A stretch of DNA of 13,680 bases from Methylacidiphilum sp. (GTDB lineage Bacteria; Verrucomicrobiota; Verrucomicrobiia; CAIQCK01), in contig DYDC01000008.1 of NCBI GenBank assembly GCA_020718125.1, positions 1 through 13,680 of the forward strand. Reading direction: 5' to 3'. Numbering within the stretch: position 1 is the stretch's first letter; every line of letters starts with the position of its first letter. Positions 1 through 7,082 of the stretch are shown here, piece by piece. Both the position numbers and the translations under genes were made by a program. The notes under the pieces are model-generated. The model was not told where the DNA came from and made no database searches. It worked only from the letters and a program-made list of their open reading frames with translations.

Positions 1-2648
1 AAAACCGCCGTGTTGCCGGCCATGATCTGCAAGAGGCTGATTTCAGTCCATTCGATGCGCATGCCGGGCGGCAGGACTTTGGCGGCAAGGTCGTTCATGA
101 TCTTGATGGCGTCACCTGTGCTGACGCCGTGGGCGGGCGCGCCGGTGATCTCGGCGGCGGGGTGCATGTTGTAGCGGATGACGGTCGTCGGTGCGGCGGA
201 GTCGCGGGCCTTGATGAGTGTGCCAAGCGGGACCATCTGGCCGGCTTCGTTGCGCGTCTTGAGGTTGGCGACATCGTCGGCCTTGACGCGGAACGGCGCG
301 TCAGCCTGCGCGGTGACGCGGTAGGGCCTGCCAAACGCGCTGAAGTCGTTGACGTAGAGCGAGCCGAGGTAGATCTGGAGCGTGTCCCAGACGTTGTTAA
401 GCGGGACGCGCATCATCTTGGCCTTGGCGCGGTCCACGTCGAGGAACACCTGCGGCACGCTGGCGCGGAACGTGGAGATGGCGCCGGCGATGCGCTTGTC
501 CTGGTTTGCGGCGCCCATGAGTGCGTAGGTCGCTGCCTGGAGCGCTGGGAAACCGAGCTGGTTGCGGTCTTGAACCTGGAGTTTGAAGCCGCCAACCATG
601 CCGAGGCCGTCCACTGGCGGCGGACCAAAAACGCCGGTGAAGCCTTCCTGAATGGAGGCAAACTTTCGCCGCAACTCCGCCACGATTTTGTCGCCGGTCA
701 GTCCGAGTTTTACACGCTTGGAGAACGGTTCCAGCGTGACGAAAAAGCTCGCGGTGTTGGGTTGCGTGCCAAGGGTGACGAAGGAAAGGCCGACGATCGC
801 GATGACGTGGCCGATGCCCGGCGTCTCGCGCATGATCTGCGCCATGCGGTCGGAGACGGCCCTGGTGCGCTGGACGGAAGCGCCATCGGGGAGCTGGACG
901 AAGGAGATGAGGTAGCCCTTGTCTTGGGGCGGCACAAAGCCGGTCGGCACATGGCGGAAACCAACCCAGGTCAACGCGATCAGCCCACCGTAGAGCAACA
1001 GGCCGATGCTGCAATGACGCAGCACGCGGCCTAATACCGCCACATAGCCGTTACGGCTGGCTTCAAAGACGCGGTTGAAGCCTGTGAAAATCCAGCCCAC
1101 CGAGTAGTGGATCAGCTTGCCGATGAAATCCTTCTCCTCGTGGTGCGGCCGCAGCAGCAGCGCTGCGAGCGCCGGGCTGAGCGTGAGCGAGTTGAACGCC
1201 GAGATCAGCGTCGAGATGGCGATCGTCAGCGCGAACTGGCGGTAGAACTGGCCGGTCAAGCCGCTCAGGAACGCCGTCGGGATGAACACCGCCGCCAGCA
1301 CAAGGCCGATGGCGATGACCGCGCTGCTGACCTCGTTCATGGCCTTGCGCGTGGCTTCGATGGGCGGCAGTCCGAGGGCGATGTTGCGCTCGACGTTCTC
1401 GACCACGACGATGGCGTCGTCCACCACGATGCCGATGGCTAGCACGAGGCCGAACAAGGAGAGGTTGTTCAGCGAGAAGCCCATCATGGCCATCGCGGCG
1501 AACGTGCCGATCAACGACACGGGCACGGCGAGCAACGGGATGATGGACGCGCGCCAGTTTTGCAGGAACAGCACGACCACAATCACCACCAGGATCATCG
1601 CCTCAACGAGCGTGTGGAGCACCGCCTCGATGGATTCGCGGATGAAGATGGTGGTGTCGAAGTCCATCCGGTATTCCAAGCCCGGCGGGAAATCCTTCTC
1701 CATGTCCTTCATCGTGGCGGCCACGGCGTCCCGCGTCTCGATGGCGTTGGAGCCGGGCAACTGGAAGATGGCGATCACGCCCGACGGCATCCCGTCGAAG
1801 TAGGCGCGGAGGTTGTAATCGTTAGCGCCAAGCTCGACACGGGCCACATCCCTCAGCCGCGTCACCTGGCCATTGGCGCCCGTCTTGAGGATGATGTCCT
1901 CGAATTCCTCCTGCGTGGAGAAGCGGCCCTTGGTCTGGGCGGTGAACTGGAAGAGGTTGCCGGCCGGTTGCGGCGGCTGGCCGAACACGCCCGCCGCGAC
2001 CTGCACGTTCTGCTCGCGGATGGCGTTGACGATTTCAGAGGCGCTGAGATCACGCGACGAAGCCTTGTTCGGGTCAATCCAGACGCGCATGGAGTATTCG
2101 CTGACGCCGAAGATGCGCACGTCGCCGACGCCGGGCAGGCGGGCGAGACGGTCCTTGATGTGCAGGAACGCGTAGTTGCCCATGAAAAGGTCGTCGTATT
2201 TGCCGGTGGGCGAGACGAGATTGATCATCACCGTGATGCTCGGCGCGCGCTTCATGGTGGTGACGCCGAGACGGCGGACTTCCTCCGGCAGGCGGGGCAG
2301 GGCGGTCGAGACGCGGTTCTGAACCTGCACCTGCGCCATGTTCAGGTCAGTGCCGGTCTGGAACGTCACGGCGAGCCGCAACTGGCCGTCGCTGCCGCAC
2401 GCGGAGGACATGTAGAGCATGCCTTCGACGCCATTGATTTCCTGCTCCAGCGGCGTGGCCACCGTCGAGGCCACGGTTTCGGCGCTCGCGCCGGGATAGT
2501 TGGCCATGACGAACACCGTCGGCGGCGTCACCTCGGGGTATTGCGAGATCGGCAGCGTGAACAATGCGACGATGCCGAGCACCACGAACATGATGGACAG
2601 CACGGCGGCGAAGATCGGCCGGCTGATGAAGAAGTGTGAGAATTTCAC
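1..2648 (-). CDS. RND multidrug efflux permease, AcrB/MexB (HAE1) type, 3' end outside window
   Basis: Inner-membrane proton/drug antiporter subunit of a tripartite efflux pump. The 882 visible residues follow AcrB closely from the N-terminal FFISRPIF segment (TM1) through the first porter domain (ISQYPEVTPP, YPGASAETVAST, TDLNMAQVQVQNRV) to the second porter half, stopping near the motif AcrB has as EWTGMSYQERLSGN (here EWTEISLLQIMAGN). The proton-relay aspartate pair of TM4 is present at residues 410-411 in GIVVDDAIVVVENVER; AcrB has it at 407-408. The relay lysine of TM10 and about 170 C-terminal residues lie beyond the left edge. The start is taken as GTG because an in-frame TAA lies only four codons upstream and GTG gives the expected short N-terminus before TM1. 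It begins 34 bp after the adaptor gene and is surely in the same operon. The substrate cannot be read from the sequence. Confidence 0.96.
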   Translation of the reverse strand, partial: MKFSHFFISRPIFAAVLSIMFVVLGIVALFTLPISQYPEVTPPTVFVMANYPGASAETVASTVATPLEQEINGVEGMLYMSSACGSDGQLRLAVTFQTGTDLNMAQVQVQNRVSTALPRLPEEVRRLGVTTMKRAPSITVMINLVSPTGKYDDLFMGNYAFLHIKDRLARLPGVGDVRIFGVSEYSMRVWIDPNKASSRDLSASEIVNAIREQNVQVAAGVFGQPPQPAGNLFQFTAQTKGRFSTQEEFEDIILKTGANGQVTRLRDVARVELGANDYNLRAYFDGMPSGVIAIFQLPGSNAIETRDAVAATMKDMEKDFPPGLEYRMDFDTTIFIRESIEAVLHTLVEAMILVVIVVVLFLQNWRASIIPLLAVPVSLIGTFAAMAMMGFSLNNLSLFGLVLAIGIVVDDAIVVVENVERNIALGLPPIEATRKAMNEVSSAVIAIGLVLAAVFIPTAFLSGLTGQFYRQFALTIAISTLISAFNSLTLSPALAALLLRPHHEEKDFIGKLIHYSVGWIFTGFNRVFEASRNGYVAVLGRVLRHCSIGLLLYGGLIALTWVGFRHVPTGFVPPQDKGYLISFVQLPDGASVQRTRAVSDRMAQIMRETPGIGHVIAIVGLSFVTLGTQPNTASFFVTLEPFSKRVKLGLTGDKIVAELRRKFASIQEGFTGVFGPPPVDGLGMVGGFKLQVQDRNQLGFPALQAATYALMGAANQDKRIAGAISTFRASVPQVFLDVDRAKAKMMRVPLNNVWDTLQIYLGSLYVNDFSAFGRPYRVTAQADAPFRVKADDVANLKTRNEAGQMVPLGTLIKARDSAAPTTVIRYNMHPAAEITGAPAHGVSTGDAIKIMNDLAAKVLPPGMRIEWTEISLLQIMAGNTAV

Positions 2649-2682
2649 AGTCGTGTCTCGTTAGGAGTGAAACGCGGCTCCA

Positions 2683-3825
2683 TCACTTCGCTGGGGCGGC
2701 CGGTGCGGGGCCGTTGGGCGGCGCGGTGACGATCTCGACCTTGATGCCGGGACGCGCCATGACGAGGCCCGTGACAATGACACGGTCCTGCGTTGTCAGG
2801 CCCTCGGTGACGGCCACCATTGCACCGTGCTGGCGGCCTACCTGGATCGGCCGGGCCTCGACCATGTCGTATTTGTTGACCACAAGGACCAACTTCTGTC
2901 CCTGGTCCGAAGTGACGGCGATTGCCGGCACGAGCAGGGCTTCGGCAGGCGGCCCCGCCGGCACGCGCGCCTTGGCGAACATGCCGGGCATCAACGCGCG
3001 ATCGGAGTTGGTGAAGGCGCCGCGCATCCGGATGGTGCCGGTTGCGGGGTTGATCTGGTTGTCGAAGAAGTCCACGCGGCCCTTGTGCGGGTGACCTTGT
3101 TCGTTCACGAGGGCCAGTTCGCAGGGCAACTCGTGCTGGCGGTTCGCGCGATAGCGCAGGAATGCCGGCTCATCGGCGTCGAATGAACAGTAGATCGGGT
3201 CCATCGAGACGATGGTGGCCAACGCCGGTGTGGTGACGCCGCCCGCCTGGATCAGGTTGCCGACCGTGACGAGCCGGCGGCCGATGCGCCCGTTGATCGG
3301 CGCGCTGATGCGCGTGTAGCCGAGGTTGAGTTGCGCCACCTCCTCGGCGGCTCGCGCCGAGGCGACGTCCGACTCGGCCTCGCGCACTGCTTTGTTGCGG
3401 GTGTCGAATTCCTCCTCGGAGATCGCGCGGGTGGCGTGCAACGTCGCCGCGCGCTGGAAGTCGTTCTTCGCAAGCTCAAGCCGTGTCTCGGCGCGTTTGC
3501 GCCCGGCCTGGGCGCGGTCCAGTTCAGCGCGGTAGGGACGCGGGTCAATCACGAACAACAGGTCGCCCGCTTTCACCTCCGCGCCGTCCTGGAAATGGAT
3601 CGAGTCGAGATAACCGGGCACACGGGCCTTCACCTCGACAATCTCGACCGCCTCGATATGGCCCGGGTATTCGTCCCAGTCCTGGACGGAGCCGGTCTGG
3701 GGCAGGGCGACGGAGACTTTCGGGGACGGCATCGCCATCGGCGGTGCGGGTTTGGAGCAGGAGACAAGCCCGGCCAGCAAGGCGGCTGTCAGCAGAGAGT
3801 GATGGACCTGTGGATTCATGTTCAT
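2683..3825 (-). CDS. RND efflux periplasmic adaptor lipoprotein (AcrA/MexA membrane fusion family)
   Basis: Periplasmic adaptor that links the RND permease to an outer-membrane channel. The N-terminus is a lipoprotein signal peptide: a hydrophobic stretch ending in the lipobox Leu-Val-Ser-Cys, with Cys23 as the expected lipidated residue. Then follow the first half of a lipoyl domain (about residues 64-96, VKARVPGYLDSI, GDLLFVIDPRPY), a long alpha-helical hairpin rich in Arg/Glu/Ala (about 98-170), the second lipoyl half (YTRISAPINGRIGRR), a beta-barrel domain (DPIYCSFDADE, INPATGTIRMRGAF, LMPGMFAKARVP) and a membrane-proximal domain. It ends in a short Pro/Ala tail. The ATG at 3825 is preferred; another ATG lies two codons later and a TTG two codons earlier, and no ribosome binding site separates them. 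It begins 21 bp after tetR. No outer-membrane TolC-type gene is visible; it may lie beyond the permease. Confidence 0.95.
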   Translation of the reverse strand: MNMNPQVHHSLLTAALLAGLVSCSKPAPPMAMPSPKVSVALPQTGSVQDWDEYPGHIEAVEIVEVKARVPGYLDSIHFQDGAEVKAGDLLFVIDPRPYRAELDRAQAGRKRAETRLELAKNDFQRAATLHATRAISEEEFDTRNKAVREAESDVASARAAEEVAQLNLGYTRISAPINGRIGRRLVTVGNLIQAGGVTTPALATIVSMDPIYCSFDADEPAFLRYRANRQHELPCELALVNEQGHPHKGRVDFFDNQINPATGTIRMRGAFTNSDRALMPGMFAKARVPAGPPAEALLVPAIAVTSDQGQKLVLVVNKYDMVEARPIQVGRQHGAMVAVTEGLTTQDRVIVTGLVMARPGIKVEIVTAPPNGPAPAAPAK

Positions 3826-3846
3826 GGACAATTGCGAAACGCGAGA

Positions 3847-4539
3847 TCAGCGGGAGCGGGGCTTCCTGCGCTTGGCGGGGGAGGGCGGGCGTTTGGACGC
3901 GCTTGGGGCGCGAAAGCCGGCGGTGAACACGGCCAGCATCTGCGCCAGCATCGCATCGGTGTTGCTGGGATTGCAGAGACCGCCCGCGGCCTTTTCCATC
4001 CGCGACGGGTTGGACAGGACGAACACAAACGCGCCCCAGATGAACTCGAACCGCCACCAGAGGTCGGACTTGGAGAGGTGCGGCGCGCTGTGATGGATGG
4101 CGGCCAGATACGCCTCCCGCACATCCTTGTGCTGCTCGCGGAGAAGTTCCTGTATCCGCGGGTTTGGGTCGGCGACGACGCGGCCGATCAATCGCATCAC
4201 CGTCGGCCCGTTGTCGGTGGCGCTGGCGGCCATGTGCAATGGCGGCAGCAGCATGGACCGGAACAGCTTCTCCAAAGGGATGGGCCGGCTGCGATACTCA
4301 GCCTCCAGGGATTTGAGGCTTCGCACGTGTTCTTCGTGGACCGGGCCGAAACGCCGGTTGAAAACGGCGGCCATGAGGCCCTCCTTGGACTGGAAGTAGT
4401 AATAGACCGCAGCGAGGTTGACGGCTGCGGTCTCGACGATCTGGCGGAGGGACGCGCCCTCGAAGCCAAAGTCGGCGAAGGCGCGTTCGGCGGCGTCGAG
4501 GATGCGGATGCGCGAATCTGTCGTTGGTTGTGGCTTCAT
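3847..4539 (-). CDS. TetR/AcrR-family transcriptional repressor of the efflux operon
   Basis: A 230-residue one-component regulator. The N-terminal helix-turn-helix spans about residues 8-55: RIRILDAAERAFADFGFEG, then ASLRQIVETAAVN, with the recognition helix LAAVYYYFQSKEGLM. This is the canonical TetR pattern. The rest is a helical ligand-binding and dimerisation domain (for example FEFIWGAFVFVLSN), ending in a basic, proline-rich tail (RPPSPAKRRKPRSR). It is the first gene of a run with the adaptor and permease, separated by 21 and 34 bp. Its start codon lies 7 bp downstream of a perfect palindrome that abuts its own promoter, so autorepression with derepression by pump substrates is the natural reading. 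The family assignment is direct from sequence; the target and inducer are inferred. Confidence 0.95.
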   Translation of the reverse strand: MKPQPTTDSRIRILDAAERAFADFGFEGASLRQIVETAAVNLAAVYYYFQSKEGLMAAVFNRRFGPVHEEHVRSLKSLEAEYRSRPIPLEKLFRSMLLPPLHMAASATDNGPTVMRLIGRVVADPNPRIQELLREQHKDVREAYLAAIHHSAPHLSKSDLWWRFEFIWGAFVFVLSNPSRMEKAAGGLCNPSNTDAMLAQMLAVFTAGFRAPSASKRPPSPAKRRKPRSR

Positions 4540-4546
4540 AACAGCA

Positions 4547-4569
4547 AACGTTCGTTTAGAACGAACGTT
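4547..4569. promoter_or_regulatory. Probable TetR operator (10-3-10 perfect inverted repeat)
   Basis: AACGTTCGTT (4547-4556), spacer TAG, AACGAACGTT (4560-4569): the two arms are exact reverse complements. Each arm also contains the smaller palindrome AACGTT, and the right side extends to CGAACGTTCG (4562-4571). It lies 7 bp upstream of the tetR start codon and touches the -10 box of the tetR promoter at 4569, so bound repressor would block initiation of the whole efflux operon. Confidence 0.85.
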
Positions 4570-4597
4570 CGATAACCCAGGCTCAGACGGCTGTCAA
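4569..4597 (-). promoter_or_regulatory. Sigma70-type promoter of tetR-adaptor-RND operon
   Basis: On the minus strand, a consensus -35 TTGACA (4597-4592) is followed after 17 bp by TATCGA (4574-4569). Transcription would begin near 4562, inside the operator palindrome, giving a leader of about 20-25 nt. No other good promoter was seen in the 101 bp between argS and tetR. Confidence 0.75.
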
Positions 4598-4640
4598 CGG
4601 ATGTTTTGCCGGCGGGCGAAAATCTTCCGGGCGGGGATGA

Positions 4641-6371
4641 CTACATTTGTTCGATGGTCTGGATGCCGAGCAGGTCGAGGCCCTGGCGCAAGACTCCGGC
4701 GGTGAGTTGGCAGAGCATCAGTCGCGACGCGCGCGTGGGTTCGCCGGCCTTCAGCACGGGGCATTGCTCGTAGAAGGCGCTGAACTTGCACGCGAGGTCG
4801 TAGAGGTAGCTGCAGATGAAGTTGGGCCGGTAATCCTCTGTCGCCAGTTCGATGGCTTCCGGGAAGCGCAGGATGAACTTGGCGAGGTCGAGTTCCGCCG
4901 GATCGGCCAGGACCACGGCTCCCGGCTCCATGCTCCGCGCGCCATGCTCCATGCTTCCTTTGCGGAAGATCGAGCGGATGCGGACGTAGGCGTATTGGAG
5001 ATAGGGGGCGGTGTTGCCCTGCATGGCGAGCATCTTGGGCCAACTGAAAACATAGTCGTTGATCCGGTTCTGGCTCAGGTCGGCGTATTTGACCGCGCCG
5101 AGGCCGACGACGCGGGCGATCTCGCGCTTGGTCTCCGCCGGCAGTTCCGCGTTCTGTGCCTCGACAATCTCCATCGCGCGGCGTTCGGCTTCGTCGAGCA
5201 GTTGTCCGAGCTTGATCGGCTCGCCGCTGCGGGTCTTGATCGGCTTGTCGTCCTCGCCGAGCACGGAGCCGAAGGTGACGTGCGCGAGCTTCAAGTCCGC
5301 ATGGCCCCAGCGCCGCGCCGTCTCGAAGAGCTGCTGGAAGTGCAGCTTCTGCCGCGAATCGGTCACGTAGATGATCTCGCCGGGCTGCCAAGTCTCGACG
5401 CGATACTGGAGCGTGGCGAGGTCAGTGGTGGGGTAGAGGAACGCGCCGTCGCTCTTCTGGATAAGAAACGGCTTGTCCTTCAGCGCCGGCACGTCGCGAA
5501 AAAACACGCACACGGCGCCTTCGCTGTCCTCGGCGAGGCCCTTGCCCTTCAGGCCGGCGACGACGCCGGGCAGGCGCGGGTGATAGAAGCTCTCGCCGAG
5601 TGTGTGGTCGAAGCGTGCGCCGAGACGTTGATAGACGCGCTCGAACGCGGGCATGGAGAGGTCGCGCAGTTTCTTCCAAAGCGCGAGGTTCTCGGAGTCG
5701 TCGGCGTGAAGCTTGACGAGTTCGGCTTTCGCGGCCTCGCGGATGGACGGGTCGGCTTCCGAAGCCCCGTAGTATTTGCGATAGACGCGCTCCATCTCCG
5801 CAATCGGATCGGTCGCGGAGGCGAGATCGAGTTTCTCCTGCTTGAAGCCGTGAACGAGAAACCCGAACTGCGTGCCCCAGTCGCCGATGTGGTTGTCGGT
5901 GATGACGCGGTGGCCGAGGAACCGCAGCGTGCGGGCGATGGAGTCGCCAATGATGGTGCTGCGCAGATGGCCGACGTGCATGGACTTGGCGACGTTGGGC
6001 GCGCTGAAGTCGAGAACGATGGTCCGCGCGGGCGAGGCGGCGGGCACGCCGAGGCGTGGATTGGCGAGCGCTTGCGGCAGCCGCGAGGCGACAAAACCTG
6101 GCTTCAACTTGACGTTGATGAAGCCCGCCCCGGCGACCGTGGGCGGCTCTGCAATCGCAGCGAGGGGTTGGGCGGCGGCGGCGGCGACAAGGTCGGCGAG
6201 GGCGCGAGGATTCTTCTTCTCAACCTTGGCGATGGGCAGGATGCCGTTGACCTGGTAGTCGCCGAACTTTGGGTTGCCGCAGGGCCGCACGGCGGCGGGT
6301 GCGTCAGCGCCAATGCGGTCACGGATGACGCCGGTCACCAGGCGTTCAAGGAGCTGTTCGACGGATTCCAT
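4641..6371 (-). CDS. argS: Arginyl-tRNA synthetase (class I)
   Basis: Charges tRNA-Arg with arginine in the cytoplasm. The 576-residue length is usual for the family. An N-terminal Add1-like tRNA-binding domain (GNPKFGDYQVN, about residues 32-42; GAGFINVKL, 81-89) precedes the catalytic Rossmann domain. That domain carries the HIGH motif as HVGH (132-135, in SMHVGHLRSTIIGD) and GDWGTQFG (163-170). As is common in ArgRS, the KMSKS loop is degenerate (KTRSGEPIKL). GNTAPYLQYAYVRIRS marks the start of the helical anticodon-binding domain, which ends with the family's C-terminal methionine. Odd feature: residues 471-485 are encoded by a 42-bp tract of 7-bp units that reads as SMEHGAR-SMEPGAV, placed in a variable loop just after RSIFRK. 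It lies 51 bp downstream of ptsN and was probably co-transcribed with it. Assignment is secure. Confidence 0.98.
   Translation of the reverse strand: MESVEQLLERLVTGVIRDRIGADAPAAVRPCGNPKFGDYQVNGILPIAKVEKKNPRALADLVAAAAAQPLAAIAEPPTVAGAGFINVKLKPGFVASRLPQALANPRLGVPAASPARTIVLDFSAPNVAKSMHVGHLRSTIIGDSIARTLRFLGHRVITDNHIGDWGTQFGFLVHGFKQEKLDLASATDPIAEMERVYRKYYGASEADPSIREAAKAELVKLHADDSENLALWKKLRDLSMPAFERVYQRLGARFDHTLGESFYHPRLPGVVAGLKGKGLAEDSEGAVCVFFRDVPALKDKPFLIQKSDGAFLYPTTDLATLQYRVETWQPGEIIYVTDSRQKLHFQQLFETARRWGHADLKLAHVTFGSVLGEDDKPIKTRSGEPIKLGQLLDEAERRAMEIVEAQNAELPAETKREIARVVGLGAVKYADLSQNRINDYVFSWPKMLAMQGNTAPYLQYAYVRIRSIFRKGSMEHGARSMEPGAVVLADPAELDLAKFILRFPEAIELATEDYRPNFICSYLYDLACKFSAFYEQCPVLKAGEPTRASRLMLCQLTAGVLRQGLDLLGIQTIEQM
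4918..4959. repeat. In-frame array of six 7-bp units inside argS
   Basis: Six units on the plus strand: GCTCCCG, GCTCCAT, GCTCCGC, GCGCCAT, GCTCCAT, GCTTCCT (consensus GCTCCAT). At 42 bp the tract keeps the argS frame. Because 21 bp is both three units and seven codons, it encodes two related heptapeptides, SMEHGAR and SMEPGAV. Confidence 0.8.
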
Positions 6372-6380
6372 GAGGAGAAC

Positions 6381-6431
6381 GCGTATTGCGTAAGACAGGA
6401 ATTACGTATTACGCATCACAGTTCACGCCTT
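6381..6431. repeat. Palindromic 7-bp-period tract between ptsN and argS
   Basis: Units GCGTATT, GCGTAAG, then ACGTATT, ACGCATC, ACAGTTC, ACGCCTT (last four from 6404), with a 9-base join ACAGGAATT. The left part (6381-6393) and 6402-6414 are inverted copies matching at 11 of 13 positions around an 8-base loop. It fills nearly all of the ptsN-argS gap and its right end overlaps the ptsN stop codon (6425-6423). Confidence 0.7.
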
Positions 6432-6884
6432 CTGGCGCTGGATGATCTGAGAGATTTCGGCGCCACCGGCGGCGTTCTGGAGCTGCTCGCGGAGCGCGCG
6501 GTCGTGGAGGAACTTGGCGATGTTGGCGAGCGTGTGGAGGTGTTTCTGGAACTGGCCCTGCGGCACGAGGAAGAGCACGATGAGGTTGACGGGTTGTTCG
6601 TCGAGGGCGTCGAAGTTGATGCCCGTCTTGGAGCGGCCGAAGACGCCGATAACGTCGGTAATCAGATCGGTGGTGGCGTGGGGGATGCCGATGCCGAAGC
6701 CGATGCCGGTGCTCATGGTCGTCTCGCGCTTTTTGACGACGCTGGTGATGGCTTCGACGTGCTCGGACTTGATGCGGCCGGTCTTGACCAGGACGGCGAG
6801 CAGTTCATCAATGGCCTGCCAGCGGTCCTTGGCCTGCATCTCCGGCACGATCACTTCCGGGCTGAGAATGTCGGTTAATGTCAT
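6423..6884 (-). CDS. ptsN: PTS EIIA domain protein, nitrogen-PTS (PtsN/EIIA-Ntr) type
   Basis: A 153-residue single-domain cytoplasmic PTS EIIA protein of the mannitol/fructose-Ntr class. The phosphorylated histidine is visible as His69 in GIGFGIGIPHATTD. Other family features are LSPEVIVPEMQAKDRWQAIDEL at the N-terminus (about 7-28), RETTMSTGIG, VNLIVLFLVP and LHTLANIAKFL. As a stand-alone EIIA without transporter domains it is more likely a regulatory phosphocarrier (nitrogen, potassium or stress control) than a sugar transporter subunit. The start is the ATG at 6884, which puts the domain at the very N-terminus; an in-frame ATG 20 codons upstream would add sequence unlike the family. It is the first minus-strand gene after the divergent region and precedes argS. 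No convincing promoter was found for it. A fructose-type EIIA cannot be fully excluded. Confidence 0.9.
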   Translation of the reverse strand: MTLTDILSPEVIVPEMQAKDRWQAIDELLAVLVKTGRIKSEHVEAITSVVKKRETTMSTGIGFGIGIPHATTDLITDVIGVFGRSKTGINFDALDEQPVNLIVLFLVPQGQFQKHLHTLANIAKFLHDRALREQLQNAAGGAEISQIIQRQKA

Positions 6885-7082
6885 GGGTGCGCTTGTCTGC
6901 GAAAAATCGGCGGCTCTTTTCTCACAGCACGCGGGTCGCTGCAAGCCTATTCAGGGCGGTGTTTCGCGGCACGTCTGCGCTGGCGGGACGTTCAGCGTGA
7001 TGGCGCGGGCGCGCCGCTTGACAGGCCGCGACGCGAACGTATAGTTGCCGCACTCCTCGCCGACCTGTGTGGCGGGGCCATC
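6885..7082. other. Divergent intergenic region ptsN / kamA
   Basis: The longest gene-free stretch (198 bp). All genes in the window point away from it. The right part holds the aminomutase promoter (7018-7045). I saw no convincing promoter for ptsN on the minus strand, no RNA gene and no strong hairpin. Confidence 0.7.
7018..7045 (+). promoter_or_regulatory. Sigma70-type promoter of the aminomutase gene
   Basis: Consensus -35 TTGACA (7018-7023), 16-bp spacer, -10 TATAGT (7040-7045). Initiation near 7052 leaves about 30 nt of leader before the ATG at 7083. It probably also serves the downstream methyltransferase, for which no separate promoter was seen. Confidence 0.75.

Noticed and set aside
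4647..6878. Very long open frame (743 codons) antisense to argS and ptsN
   Set aside because: It mirrors two well-identified genes on the other strand; the translation has no recognisable domain and is rich in Gly/Ala/Val/Glu/Asp, as expected from the complement of GC-rich coding sequence.
6885..6944. 20-codon N-terminal extension of ptsN to an upstream ATG
   Set aside because: EIIA-Ntr proteins normally start a few residues before the LSPEVI-like segment; the extension is Cys/Arg/Ala-rich and unlike the family.
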